In this document: positions 26,191 through 33,735 of the stretch, piece by piece
How the letters are laid out: every line of letters begins with the position of its first letter
Numbering within the stretch: position 1 is the stretch's first letter
NCBI RefSeq assembly: GCF_001597745.1
Contig: NZ_LUHJ01000066.1
Coordinates: forward strand, 1 to 43,789
From: Anabaena sp. 4-3
GTDB lineage: Bacteria; Cyanobacteriota; Cyanobacteriia; Cyanobacteriales; Nostocaceae
Length of the DNA: 43,789 nt
Direction: 5' to 3'
Made by a program: the position numbers and the translations under genes
Notes under the pieces: generated by a model
Databases searched by the model: none
The model's input: only the letters and a program-made list of their open reading frames with translations
What the model was told of the DNA's origin: nothing

Positions 26191-26218
26191 AACCCAACAA
26201 TCTCTTCCATGTTGGGTT
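26191..26218. repeat. Dispersed hairpin AACCCAACA...TGTTGGGTT
   Basis: A perfect 9-bp stem (26191-26199/26210-26218) with a 10-nt loop, sharing the AACCCAAC core with the hairpin at 25944-25971. The two flank the 62-codon gene. Confidence 0.72.
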
Positions 26219-26250
26219 ACTCTGTGTTTAACTCAAGCTTTGGTCAGAAC

Positions 26251-27558
26251 TCATGAATTTTTCGGTATGGAGGATGTCAACGTTTCTTGGTTGCCAAGAT
26301 ACGGACGCAACACTTCTGGTATCAACACCGTGCCATCTGGTTGCTGATAATTTTCCAAAATAGCCGCCATTGTCCGCCCCACAGCCAAACCAGAACCGTT
26401 CAGCGTATGCACAAACTGAGTCCCCTTCTTCCCGGCTTCCTTAAACCGAATATCAGCCCGTCGCGCCTGGAAGTCTACAAAATTAGAACAGCTAGAAATC
26501 TCCCGATACTTCCCAGAAGAAGGTAGCCAAACTTCTAAATCATAGGTTTTAGTCGAAGAAAAGCCCAAATCTCCACTACATAAATTGATGACTCGATAAG
26601 GCAACTTTAACGCCTGTAGAATTGCTTCTGCATTTCCCACCAATTTTTCCAACTCATCAAAAGAGGTGCCAGGATGCACAAATTTCACCAACTCCACTTT
26701 ATTGAATTGGTGCAAGCGAATTAACCCCCGCATATCACGCCCATAGCTTCCCGCTTCCCGACGAAAACAAGGCGTATAAGCACAGTGGTAAATAGGTAAA
26801 CTTTCCGCCGGGAGAATCTCACCCCGGTAGAGGTTAGTCACAGGTACTTCCGCCGTGGGAATTAGCCATAAATCATCATCAGCACATTTAAAGCTTTCTT
26901 CCGCAAACTTGGGTAATTGACCTGTCGCCGTCAAAGAATCAGTATTTACTAAAAGCGGCGGACTGACTTCTACATACCCAGCTTGGGTTTGCATAGTCAG
27001 CATAAATTGAATTAATGCCCGTTCTAGGGCAGCACCAGCCCCAATTAAGTTGATAAAGCGACTTTGGGCAACTTTCACAGCTCGCTCTACATTGAGAATA
27101 CCTAGCTTTTCGCCAATTTCCCAATGCGGCAGAATATTGGGATTCTGAGGTATATACTCATCACCCCAACGGCGAACTTCTACATTATCTTCCTCACTTT
27201 TACCCACAGGCGTAGCATCACTGGGTAAGTTGGGAATTGCTAAGATTAGTTGTTCTATTTCCGCCTTGAGTTCCTTTTCTTTGGGTTCTAGTTCACTCAA
27301 TTGGGCTTTAATGGCGTTCCCCTCATCCCGCAGACCTTGAATTTCTGGGTCTTGAGGGTTGACACCAGATTTAATCTTCTGCCCGACAAGTTTACCAATT
27401 TCATTACTTCTAGCTTGCAGTTGACTACGAGTTACTTCTATGTCTCGTTGCTGCCGATCTAACTGTAATATCGGTTCTATGTCGTATTTACCACTACGAC
27501 TATTCAACCGTTCCTGAATTAGTTGGGGATTTTCCCGTATTTGCTTAATATCCAGCAC
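26251..27558 (-). CDS. serS: Seryl-tRNA synthetase
   Basis: A 435-residue class II synthetase that charges tRNA-Ser (and tRNA-Sec where present). The N-terminal coiled-coil arm (about 30-105) is followed by class II motif 2, [20 protein letters not shown], and motif 3, [23 protein letters not shown]...TAEVPVTN and [15 protein letters not shown] are standard. Length is normal. The TnpB-type gene lies 75 bp upstream on the same strand. Confidence 0.97.
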   Translation of the reverse strand: MLDIKQIRENPQLIQERLNSRSGKYDIEPILQLDRQQRDIEVTRSQLQARSNEIGKLVGQKIKSGVNPQDPEIQGLRDEGNAIKAQLSELEPKEKELKAEIEQLILAIPNLPSDATPVGKSEEDNVEVRRWGDEYIPQNPNILPHWEIGEKLGILNVERAVKVAQSRFINLIGAGAALERALIQFMLTMQTQAGYVEVSPPLLVNTDSLTATGQLPKFAEESFKCADDDLWLIPTAEVPVTNLYRGEILPAESLPIYHCAYTPCFRREAGSYGRDMRGLIRLHQFNKVELVKFVHPGTSFDELEKLVGNAEAILQALKLPYRVINLCSGDLGFSSTKTYDLEVWLPSSGKYREISSCSNFVDFQARRADIRFKEAGKKGTQFVHTLNGSGLAVGRTMAAILENYQQPDGTVLIPEVLRPYLGNQETLTSSIPKNS

Positions 27559-27604
27559 AGATTTTTCTCAGTTTCTTGCCTACGTCCTGTCAACAGATGA
27601 GCAT

Positions 27605-27720
27605 ATAGTTCCAAAAAACATAGACAAATATCTCATGGCTTTCGTTTGCCGGGAATAACCCCGACGGGGCGAACTACAACGCCCCCTATCCCTAGACTAA
27701 ACGCTGTCGGGACTACTTTA
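27605..27720 (-). ncRNA. Candidate omega-RNA/right-end scaffold of the TnpB element
   Basis: The 3' end of the tnpB frame and the following 25-30 nt are GC-rich and self-complementary: on the minus strand CCCC-gtc-GGGG overlaps GGG-ttatt-CCC. TnpB guide RNAs characteristically derive from the tnpB 3' end and the element's right end. This placement is inferred from that general rule; boundaries and guide sequence are uncertain. Confidence 0.25.
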
Positions 27721-28871
27721 CGTAAAATATTTAAACTACCATTGACATCAGCATGAATCAATAAACCATTACCCGCTCTATAGAGTTTAGTTTTGATTCG
27801 GCGACCACTAAATTTAACTTCTTTGAAGTCACTTTCTCCGTAAGTGGGAAGAGTATCTTGGTCTAAAAAAGAAGCTACACTGGTATAAGATTCTTCCGAA
27901 ACCAATACATTTATCCCCACTAATTTCGCTTTATAACTCAACTGCTGTACAAATCGGTTATGAGGAATACAAACAAAGTTTTGATTATTGATGCTGCCTA
28001 AATTAGCATTCTGTTTCCACAAGGAATTTTGACCTATTACTAAAGTGCCAATGCCACAGTTCACTAAATGGTCAATAATTAAACGACTGGCTTTATGCAG
28101 ATAATCATCTACGCGAAAATTGCGTTTTTTCGTTAAACTTTGTAGTTGTTTAGATGTCTTTTGATGTCCAGGTAGTAAAGATTGTAAATTGGCTTTTTTT
28201 TGATTGTAGTAACGATTAATTGATTTAATAATCCGCCCCGAAACCAGAACTGGTATAAATCCCGGCTGGTTTGATGTTAAGGTTGCTAGGTTATCTATTC
28301 CTAAATCAATCGCTGCTATGGCATTACTGTCTAAACCATAATCTATTTCCGACTTTTCATACACAACTTCTACGACATAATGGTCTATTTTTGGGACAAT
28401 CCTCACTTGATTCAGATGTACATAGTCTACTTTTGTAGTCAGATGAATCTGTGTTTGTGACAGATGAATCAAACCGACTTTCATTTTCGGTTTACTCACT
28501 GCCTGGGCTGTGTAAACTAATAAGTGTCTGCCTTTTTCTTTATGTTTATATTTCGGTAATTTGGGTCTACCTAAAAATTTGGATTTATCTGCTCCATAAG
28601 CTTTAATTGCTGCAAAAAAACTTAACCAGTTGCGATGTAGTCCTAATAATACTTGTTGGGCAACTTTAGCTGGTAAGGCTTGGTATGGTTCGGTTGATTT
28701 TAATTGTTTTGCTAAACAATTGTAATCGAGATACTTTTGAGCAAAAATAAAGCTTTGGCGAATGTGAAAGTTAGCATAATTGTAGAGGTTTTTAGCAGCA
28801 AAACATAATTGCTCAATCTCCTGATGATGGGGATGATTTCTTTGAATGATATGCCGCTCGACTACTTGCAT
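27633..28871 (-). CDS. tnpB: TnpB-type RNA-guided nuclease/transposase accessory protein (IS200/IS605 OrfB family)
   Basis: A 412-residue protein with RuvC residues Asp189 (AAIDLGIDN), Glu326/327 (VSEESYTS) and Asp375 (IHADVNGSLNI), an apparently complete triad. The zinc-ribbon cysteine pairs of canonical TnpB are absent: the insert between the second and third RuvC motifs reads FLDQDTLPTYGESDF...FSGRRIKTKLYRAGNG. No TnpA (Y1) transposase gene is nearby, so it is a solitary element that could move only in trans, or it may be retained for another role. The frame is intact. An 18-bp palindrome lies upstream. Confidence 0.93.
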   Translation of the reverse strand: MQVVERHIIQRNHPHHQEIEQLCFAAKNLYNYANFHIRQSFIFAQKYLDYNCLAKQLKSTEPYQALPAKVAQQVLLGLHRNWLSFFAAIKAYGADKSKFLGRPKLPKYKHKEKGRHLLVYTAQAVSKPKMKVGLIHLSQTQIHLTTKVDYVHLNQVRIVPKIDHYVVEVVYEKSEIDYGLDSNAIAAIDLGIDNLATLTSNQPGFIPVLVSGRIIKSINRYYNQKKANLQSLLPGHQKTSKQLQSLTKKRNFRVDDYLHKASRLIIDHLVNCGIGTLVIGQNSLWKQNANLGSINNQNFVCIPHNRFVQQLSYKAKLVGINVLVSEESYTSVASFLDQDTLPTYGESDFKEVKFSGRRIKTKLYRAGNGLLIHADVNGSLNILRKVVPTAFSLGIGGVVVRPVGVIPGKRKP

Positions 28872-28896
28872 ACACTAGCTACTTTCTGTGGATGTT

Positions 28897-28914
28897 AGTT
28901 AGTATATACTAACT
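28897..28914. promoter_or_regulatory. 18-bp perfect palindrome upstream of tnpB
   Basis: AGTTAGTATATACTAACT is perfectly self-complementary and lies 26 bp upstream of the tnpB ATG on the minus strand. It contains a TATACT-like -10 sequence. It could be an operator overlapping the tnpB promoter or the left-end structure of the element. Confidence 0.5.
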
Positions 28915-29142
28915 TATGTTCCTACTCGTATCCAACAACATTCTCGCTCAGTTCCCTTTACTAGAGAAAGCCTGTATAGGTAATTTTCGCTGACTTCTCT
29001 GTGAGCAATGACTGTATCTGACTATATGTGTTGATAAATTGGGCGAAGTTTTACAATACTGATTTTGACTTGCGATGACAGGAAAAGCAAATATTAGCCA
29101 AGGGAGTGGGGAGCAGGAGAAAAATAGCCTGACTTCTGTAGG

Positions 29143-29724
29143 CTATGATGAACGATTGATGCGAGCAAGCAACCAGAGTGAGCTTACTAGCCCAGCAAAG
29201 TGTGCTGAAACAGTGTTGATGTTGGCTTGAACTACCAACATATCCAAACCGCTAATAATCCGGTTAGGGTCGAATAATTGGGTAGTGACAGCTTGAGGAG
29301 ATATTGACCTAGCTACCAGTGTACCAACGATCGCCTGCGCTCCCAAAAGTGTAACTAACGTCCCGATTAAGTTTACCCACAGCCCCAAACGTAATACCTG
29401 TAATGTCTCGGCTTTGCGAGGGCGGTTACTGGGGTTGGATGACATGAGTTGATTGCCAATTCGGGTGTATCTAAACCCCAGATAAATACCTCCGCCTAAA
29501 ATTAGCAGTCCACAAACTGCTAAAAACACACCAAACCCAGTCCCAGGATTATTACTAGGACTACCTGTTCTTTGGCTAAAAATGGCGAATAGCAGCACAA
29601 TAATTCCAGAAACTACACCTAGCACTAACTGAATCCAAAAGCTAATCCAGCCTGTGAGGCGAAAGGTTTCGGCAATTGTCCGAAGATTCGAGGAAGACGA
29701 GGGAGCATCACGGTTTTGTGACAT
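29143..29724 (-). CDS. DUF3611 family membrane protein (Tic21/PIC1-like)
   Basis: A 193-residue protein with four hydrophobic helices (WISFWIQLVLGVVSGIIVLLF; FLAVCGLLILGGGIYLGF; LRLGLWVNLIGTLVTLLGAQ; and a C-terminal one ending in LLARINRSS). The family includes the plant chloroplast envelope protein Tic21/PIC1, implicated in protein import or iron transport; I recall the cyanobacterial relatives being studied as iron transporters. The start at MSQNRD (29722-29724) is preferred; an ATG eight codons upstream exists (29746-29748). Confidence 0.85.
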   Translation of the reverse strand: MSQNRDAPSSSSNLRTIAETFRLTGWISFWIQLVLGVVSGIIVLLFAIFSQRTGSPSNNPGTGFGVFLAVCGLLILGGGIYLGFRYTRIGNQLMSSNPSNRPRKAETLQVLRLGLWVNLIGTLVTLLGAQAIVGTLVARSISPQAVTTQLFDPNRIISGLDMLVVQANINTVSAHFAGLVSSLWLLARINRSS

Positions 29725-30212
29725 ACTGATCACCAACGTGCTAGGCACTTGCTAGTTTTATCAAAATTTAGAGATGGGTAAGGGCAATTCAGGGTGGGGT
29801 GAGAAGTGTTACCAAGCAAAAGCCTGATTACTTGATATTTCTCAATCCTACCTCCATAAAAAATATTCTTGCGTAAGTTCCGCCAAATTTATCTACAGGT
29901 TATGACACTAACATCTTACGTGTCTGAATTTTTGAGGATTTGACAAGGATATTCACGATTAAACAAAGTCTTGATTAACTTTTACAGATTTACAGACAAA
30001 ATGGCATTTTACTTGTAAAATTTTTTCGATGGCATCTTACGTTTAAGCAGTTATAAACAGCTTGGCATTACTTGACACCAAGAGAGTGGCAAAACTACTG
30101 TCTTGATTGCTCCTCACCACACTCATTAAATCTAGGTTAGGGGCGTAGTATTTGGCGTTCCTAAGACTTTTACACTTTTCTCACGACTTAAAACCTTGGG
30201 AAATTTGCTCAT
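29725..30212. other. Long AT-rich intergenic region between DUF3611 and padR
   Basis: About 490 bp without a credible gene on either strand. CATCTTACGT occurs twice (near 29920 and 30040). It contains several TTGACA-like -35 boxes (for example near 30071) and carries no heptamer array, unlike most gaps here. It may house the divergent promoters of the flanking genes, or a small RNA, but nothing specific can be claimed. Confidence 0.4.
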
Positions 30213-30244
30213 CTGTTACTTAAGTGAATGTGCTTAAGTAACAG
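30213..30244 (+). promoter_or_regulatory. 12-bp perfect inverted repeat upstream of padR: candidate operator
   Basis: CTGTTACTTAAG (30213-30224) and CTTAAGTAACAG (30233-30244) are exact reverse complements with an 8-nt spacer. PadR-family repressors bind inverted repeats with spacers of about this length near their own genes. A TATACT -10-like box lies 30 bp downstream at 30275-30280, so the repeat covers or borders the -35 region. Confidence 0.5.
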
Positions 30245-30333
30245 TTGCCACATAATCAAATTGGAGTAGCATTATATACTAGCTACAAAAATGTAGATTT
30301 CACGATAAGGGATCATTTTAGCCATCACTTACT

Positions 30334-30681
30334 ATGAAACTTGAGGATATATATCAATTCTTTGAGAATCCTCCGCCAACTTATCTCTGCCAGGAGCTAG
30401 CAATTTGTTATATCCTGGATGTTTTGCTCCAAGGTGAATCCTACGGCACTGAGTTAATTCAGCAACTAGACACCGAATATCCCACCTATCGCCTTTCAGA
30501 TACTGTACTTTACAGTGCCATCAAATTTCTCGAAGACCACAATGCCATCACTGGGTATTGGAAGAAACTCGAAGGGCGGGGTCGTCCTAGGCGGATGTAT
30601 CAAATTTCTCCCGAATGGCAAGCTCAAGCCCAGGATTTAGCCAGGCTTTGGCAAAACTACATCAATCGGAGGACAAAGTAA
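30334..30681 (+). CDS. PadR-family transcriptional regulator
   Basis: A 115-residue winged-helix protein. The PadR pattern is clear: YILDVLLQGESYGTELIQQL (helix-turn-helix), then YRLSDTVLYSAIKFLEDHNAI (recognition helix), then the wing WKKLEGRGRPRRMYQISPEW. It lacks the long C-terminal dimerisation helix of larger PadR proteins, as in the single-domain subfamily to which the cyanobacterial clock factor Pex belongs. It ends 52 nt before the CCB gene, same strand, and a perfect inverted repeat lies upstream, suggesting autoregulation. Confidence 0.9.
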   Translation: MKLEDIYQFFENPPPTYLCQELAICYILDVLLQGESYGTELIQQLDTEYPTYRLSDTVLYSAIKFLEDHNAITGYWKKLEGRGRPRRMYQISPEWQAQAQDLARLWQNYINRRTK

Positions 30682-30733
30682 CCAATAATTAAGAATGAAT
30701 AAATCACCTCCAGTTAACCTGTAACAATTAGCT

Positions 30734-31264
30734 ATGGATACCGCGATTTTGCCATCCACCCTACTGCTAACCTTGTTGCTATCGGTTGGGCTGTTTTTCT
30801 TTATTCGTGCCTCGACTAAAGACCGCACACAAACAGCACAACTGATATCCGAGCAAGATGAAGCTGTCTTTATGCCTAAATTGCAAGATTATTTTCGCTC
30901 TCGGTCTTACCGCGTGGTAGGGATAGACAAAGAAAGCAACCAAGTAACCTTTGAAGGGTTTGTCAAACCTAGCAGATTTCTAGCTGTGTTTTTATCGTTA
31001 TTGGCTGCTGTTGGCTTGGTTTGTCTATCTTTAGTTTTATCGTTGCTTGTGCCTCAGTTAAACATTTTTGTTTGGGGGCTGTTGCTACTGTCGCCTTTGA
31101 GTGGTTTTTTTTATTGGCAGAAAGCTGGCAGGCTGGAAAAGGTTCTGCTGAAGCTAGAACCCAACTTCAGTCAAAAGCAGCCATCTAGTAAAATTACTGT
31201 GACTGCCCATCGGGATGAAATTATTGAGTTACAGAACGCACTCCAACTCAAACTGAGTGATTGA
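30734..31264 (+). CDS. Cofactor assembly of complex C subunit B (CCB2/CCB4-like)
   Basis: A 176-residue membrane protein with an N-terminal helix (about 5-25) and a long hydrophobic hairpin (about 82-128) followed by a soluble C-terminal domain. The sequence QVTFEGFVKPSRFLAVFLSLLAA and general layout match the CCB2/CCB4 family, which attaches haem c-i (c-n) to cytochrome b6 in the b6f complex. It probably shares a transcript with the upstream PadR gene (52-nt gap). Confidence 0.87.
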   Translation: MDTAILPSTLLLTLLLSVGLFFFIRASTKDRTQTAQLISEQDEAVFMPKLQDYFRSRSYRVVGIDKESNQVTFEGFVKPSRFLAVFLSLLAAVGLVCLSLVLSLLVPQLNIFVWGLLLLSPLSGFFYWQKAGRLEKVLLKLEPNFSQKQPSSKITVTAHRDEIIELQNALQLKLSD

Positions 31265-31350
31265 TTTTTGATGATTTTGAGAATCTCGTTGACAAATATG
31301 CGGATTTTTGATGGAAGCTGCGTAAAGAGAGATTAGGTGATTCAATATTT

Positions 31351-31383
31351 CTTTTCCCTACGACTGTGTGCCGTAGGGAAAAG
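31351..31383. terminator. 12-bp hairpin after the CCB gene
   Basis: CTTTTCCCTACG (31351-31362) and CGTAGGGAAAAG (31372-31383) form a perfect 12-bp stem with a 9-nt loop, 87 nt after the CCB stop. No long U-tract follows, so it may be a processing or stability hairpin as easily as a terminator. Confidence 0.45.
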
Positions 31384-31483
31384 CTTGATGTGTTGAGAGA
31401 GCTTGCTGAGCAATCCATAGGATGAAAGCACAACGTAACTCTCGTTTCTGGACGCTTTTAGCTGTATCCTGACTCCCTTGTGC

Positions 31484-31579
31484 ATGATTCAGACTAAAAT
31501 CAACCCAGACAAACTACATGTCGCTGGCTGGAAGTTGATTGTCTCATTACTCGCGCTACCTCTACTGGCAAATCAGTGA
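31484..31579 (+). CDS. Possible 31-residue single-helix membrane peptide
   Basis: An ATG-initiated frame encodes a hydrophilic N-terminus (MIQTKINPDKLHVAGW) followed by KLIVSLLALPLLANQ and a stop. Length and shape resemble the small single-helix subunits of photosynthetic complexes, but I recognise no specific one. There is no Shine-Dalgarno. It could be chance. Confidence 0.2.
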   Translation: MIQTKINPDKLHVAGWKLIVSLLALPLLANQ

Positions 31580-31680
31580 CAAACTTAAAAAAAATGGAAA
31601 CTTTGCATCGACTGAGCATTTTTGCCAGTTAAATGGTTGTCAGAAGTTGCACTCAACACGGTAAGATATCCACTTGTGAC

Positions 31681-31998
31681 TCAGCGACTGCCTACAGCCA
31701 CTGGTTCCGAACCTGCGGGAGATTCGAGTGTCCGCAGGCTCGGAAACAAGAAATGGTTTTCTTCCACGTACTGAGCACCAAACAGCCCTTTCTCTGCCCA
31801 GAAATAACGGTCTGTGGTGTGTTCGTTGCGCTTTACGAGTAGCAACGCTGGTGGCAAAATACCTTCAGCTTGAATGAATTTTCTGGCTGCTGTCACAGGT
31901 TTTTCTTCGCCGCTTTCGATGCTATATTGAGGCACATGTTCTAAAATCCGTCGTCCTTCTTGGCGACGACGACTTTTCCTTTTACGTCTCCTTGCCAA
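31681..31998 (-). CDS. DUF3155 domain protein
   Basis: A 105-residue cyanobacterial protein opening with a very basic (M)ARRRKRKSRRRQEGRR tract and continuing HVPQYSIESGEEKPVTAARK and YFWAEKGLFGAQYVEENHF, the DUF3155 core. I choose the TTG at 31996-31998 because AGGAGG lies 8 nt upstream and the family starts at that Arg-rich tract; an upstream ATG (32056-32058) would add a 20-residue non-conserved leader and ignore this site. The basic segment suggests RNA or ribosome binding (inference). The last 15 or so codons fall over a GC-rich hairpin. Confidence 0.87.
   Translation of the reverse strand: MARRRKRKSRRRQEGRRILEHVPQYSIESGEEKPVTAARKFIQAEGILPPALLLVKRNEHTTDRYFWAEKGLFGAQYVEENHFLFPSLRTLESPAGSEPVAVGSR
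31707..31743. repeat. GC-rich hairpin inside the 3' end of the DUF3155 gene
   Basis: CCGAACCTGCGG (31707-31718) and CCGCAGGCTCGG (31732-31743) pair at 11 of 12 positions around a 13-nt loop. It encodes the non-conserved tail of the DUF3155 protein and looks like a palindromic insertion. Confidence 0.55.
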
Positions 31999-32254
31999 CC
32001 TATTTTCCTCCTCTTTCAAGCTATAGATTGTAGTTATGGCTACAAAATCCGTCGTCATTATATAAGTTCTAGTTCAAAAAATCAATAGTTTTTTAACTTT
32101 TGATACAACGAAAATACTAAAATTGACAGTAGATGAATCAAAAGTGAAGCAATAAATAATTCGTTGGTGAAAAGCATTATTAAATAGATTTAGTTAAACT
32201 TTATTCAATAAGTGGGGAAAATACAGTAACTTTTGGAATCTTTTCTCCAATTCC

Positions 32255-33610
32255 GTGATCCTGAGCAAGAGCCAAAAAATGTTAATGTCTGCTAGTTCAG
32301 ATTTTGTTGCTCTGTGTCGCGAGCAAATCGCGCTACTCACCCAAGGGCTGGGAGCATCTTTAAGTGTGGTTTATTTAACTGAAGAATTGGTGGATTCTCC
32401 CACGGGTGAGTCCAAGTTGGTTCCCGTGGTGGTTTACCCAGAGGCAGCAGTAATCATGCCTGGGGATGAGATGCTTGAGGCGACAGCGCAAAAGCAACTA
32501 CACTTAGGGAATGTGTTGATGTTACCTCAGCAGCAAGGAAGGTTATTGACACCAGCACCAACAACGGAGACACCACAACCAGAACAACCGGAGTTGCAAG
32601 CAGAATTTTTACTCAATGGACACCAATTTGTCTGTCCTTTGCTGCATGAGGATGTGATGTTGGGACTATTGGTGACAGGTAGAGACGATCGCCCGTGGAA
32701 TGAGCAGGAACAAAGCCAAATTCAAAAAGTTGGGCAAACTCTGGCGATCGCTTGTATTTTAGATCAACGTCGTGCCTGGTTACAGCATCAACTACGTCAA
32801 CAACAAATTTTGCAAGCACAGCAGCGAGATTTATTAGATAACTTATTACATCAGTTTCGTAACCCGTTAACGGCCTTACGCACCTTTGGCAAGCTATTAT
32901 TAAAGCGATTGCGCCCCGGAGATCCGAATCGCGATGTGGGCGACAATATTGTCAGGGAAAGCGATCGCCTCACAGAATTGCTCCAAAAATTTGATCAAGT
33001 CATCGACTGGACAGATGCAGATTTAGAACTACTGTCACTGCCAGAATCAGAAATATTTGTGGAAGCAACTGTCCACAAATCAGCGCAACCAGCATTATTA
33101 TTACCCGGCACGGGAGAGCAAGAAATAGATTGCTCTTTGGCGGATTTATTAACACCATTATTAGTGTCTGCTCAAGCAATCGCCCAGGAAAGAAATTTGC
33201 AATTACTTGCAGACATTCCCCCCAATTTACCGTTAGTAAAAGCGAATATTAAAGCCTTACAAGAAGTATTGAGTAACATCATTGATAATGCCCTCAAATA
33301 CACTCCTTCAGGTGGTAAGATTTATATGGAATTAGGGCTAGAAAAAGAAAATTTACAAGGCATTGCGATTAGTGATACTGGCCCCGGTATTCCCCCTGAA
33401 GATTTAGCCCATCTAGGCGAAAGACATTACCGGGGAGTACAAGCAAAAACAGAAATTCCCGGCACTGGTTTAGGACTGGCGATCGCCAAACAATTAATTG
33501 AGCAAATGCAAGGGAAAATCGAAGTTTTCAGCCCGGCGATTCATCGGGCGATCGCTTCCCCCGATGCACCGGGAACTACATTTATAATTTGGTTGCCAAT
33601 TAGTTATTAG
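32255..33610 (+). CDS. hik2: GAF-type sensor histidine kinase, Hik2/CSK-like
   Basis: A 451-residue soluble kinase. A GAF-like sensor domain spans about 15-170, with a conserved N-terminal cysteine at 21 (DFVALCREQIALL). The dimerisation/phosphoacceptor helix carries His199 in HQFRNPLTALRTFGKLL. The catalytic domain shows NIIDNALKYTP, DTGPGIPPE and GTGLGLAIA. The HQFRNPLTALRTFGK box and the N-terminal cysteine match Hik2 of cyanobacteria and the chloroplast sensor kinase CSK, which sense plastoquinone redox state. A GTG start at 32255 is used; ATG at 32279 or 32285 are alternatives. The TAG stop is in a TTAGTTA array. No response regulator is adjacent. Confidence 0.88.
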   Translation: MILSKSQKMLMSASSDFVALCREQIALLTQGLGASLSVVYLTEELVDSPTGESKLVPVVVYPEAAVIMPGDEMLEATAQKQLHLGNVLMLPQQQGRLLTPAPTTETPQPEQPELQAEFLLNGHQFVCPLLHEDVMLGLLVTGRDDRPWNEQEQSQIQKVGQTLAIACILDQRRAWLQHQLRQQQILQAQQRDLLDNLLHQFRNPLTALRTFGKLLLKRLRPGDPNRDVGDNIVRESDRLTELLQKFDQVIDWTDADLELLSLPESEIFVEATVHKSAQPALLLPGTGEQEIDCSLADLLTPLLVSAQAIAQERNLQLLADIPPNLPLVKANIKALQEVLSNIIDNALKYTPSGGKIYMELGLEKENLQGIAISDTGPGIPPEDLAHLGERHYRGVQAKTEIPGTGLGLAIAKQLIEQMQGKIEVFSPAIHRAIASPDAPGTTFIIWLPISY

Positions 33611-33646
33611 TTATTAGTCATTAGTTATTAGTCATTAGTTATTAAT
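33601..33646. repeat. TTAGTTA/TTAGTCA array overlapping the kinase stop
   Basis: About six heptamer units, alternating TTAGTTA and TTAGTCA, begin within the last codons (Ile-Ser-Tyr) of the kinase gene and include its TAG stop at 33608-33610. Confidence 0.88.
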
Positions 33647-33735
33647 CAACAAACAACAGACTTCAGTAGGGGATTGAATCCGCTACTGATTGTCTTGAAG
33701 TTGGAATTTTGAATTAATAGCGCACAGATGTTTAA

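Larger units (their letters stand above)
31265..31680. other. Intergenic region between the CCB gene and DUF3155
   Basis: No firm gene. It holds a strong hairpin at 31351-31383 and a possible 31-codon membrane peptide at 31484-31579 (both listed separately). The rest shows no clear promoter or repeat. Open frames on both strands here lack ribosome binding sites and protein-like composition. Confidence 0.5.

Noticed and set aside
29725-30333. Riboswitch or long structured RNA in the largest gap
   Set aside because: Apart from the 12-bp inverted repeat at 30213-30244, no extended pairing or known aptamer motif could be seen by eye.
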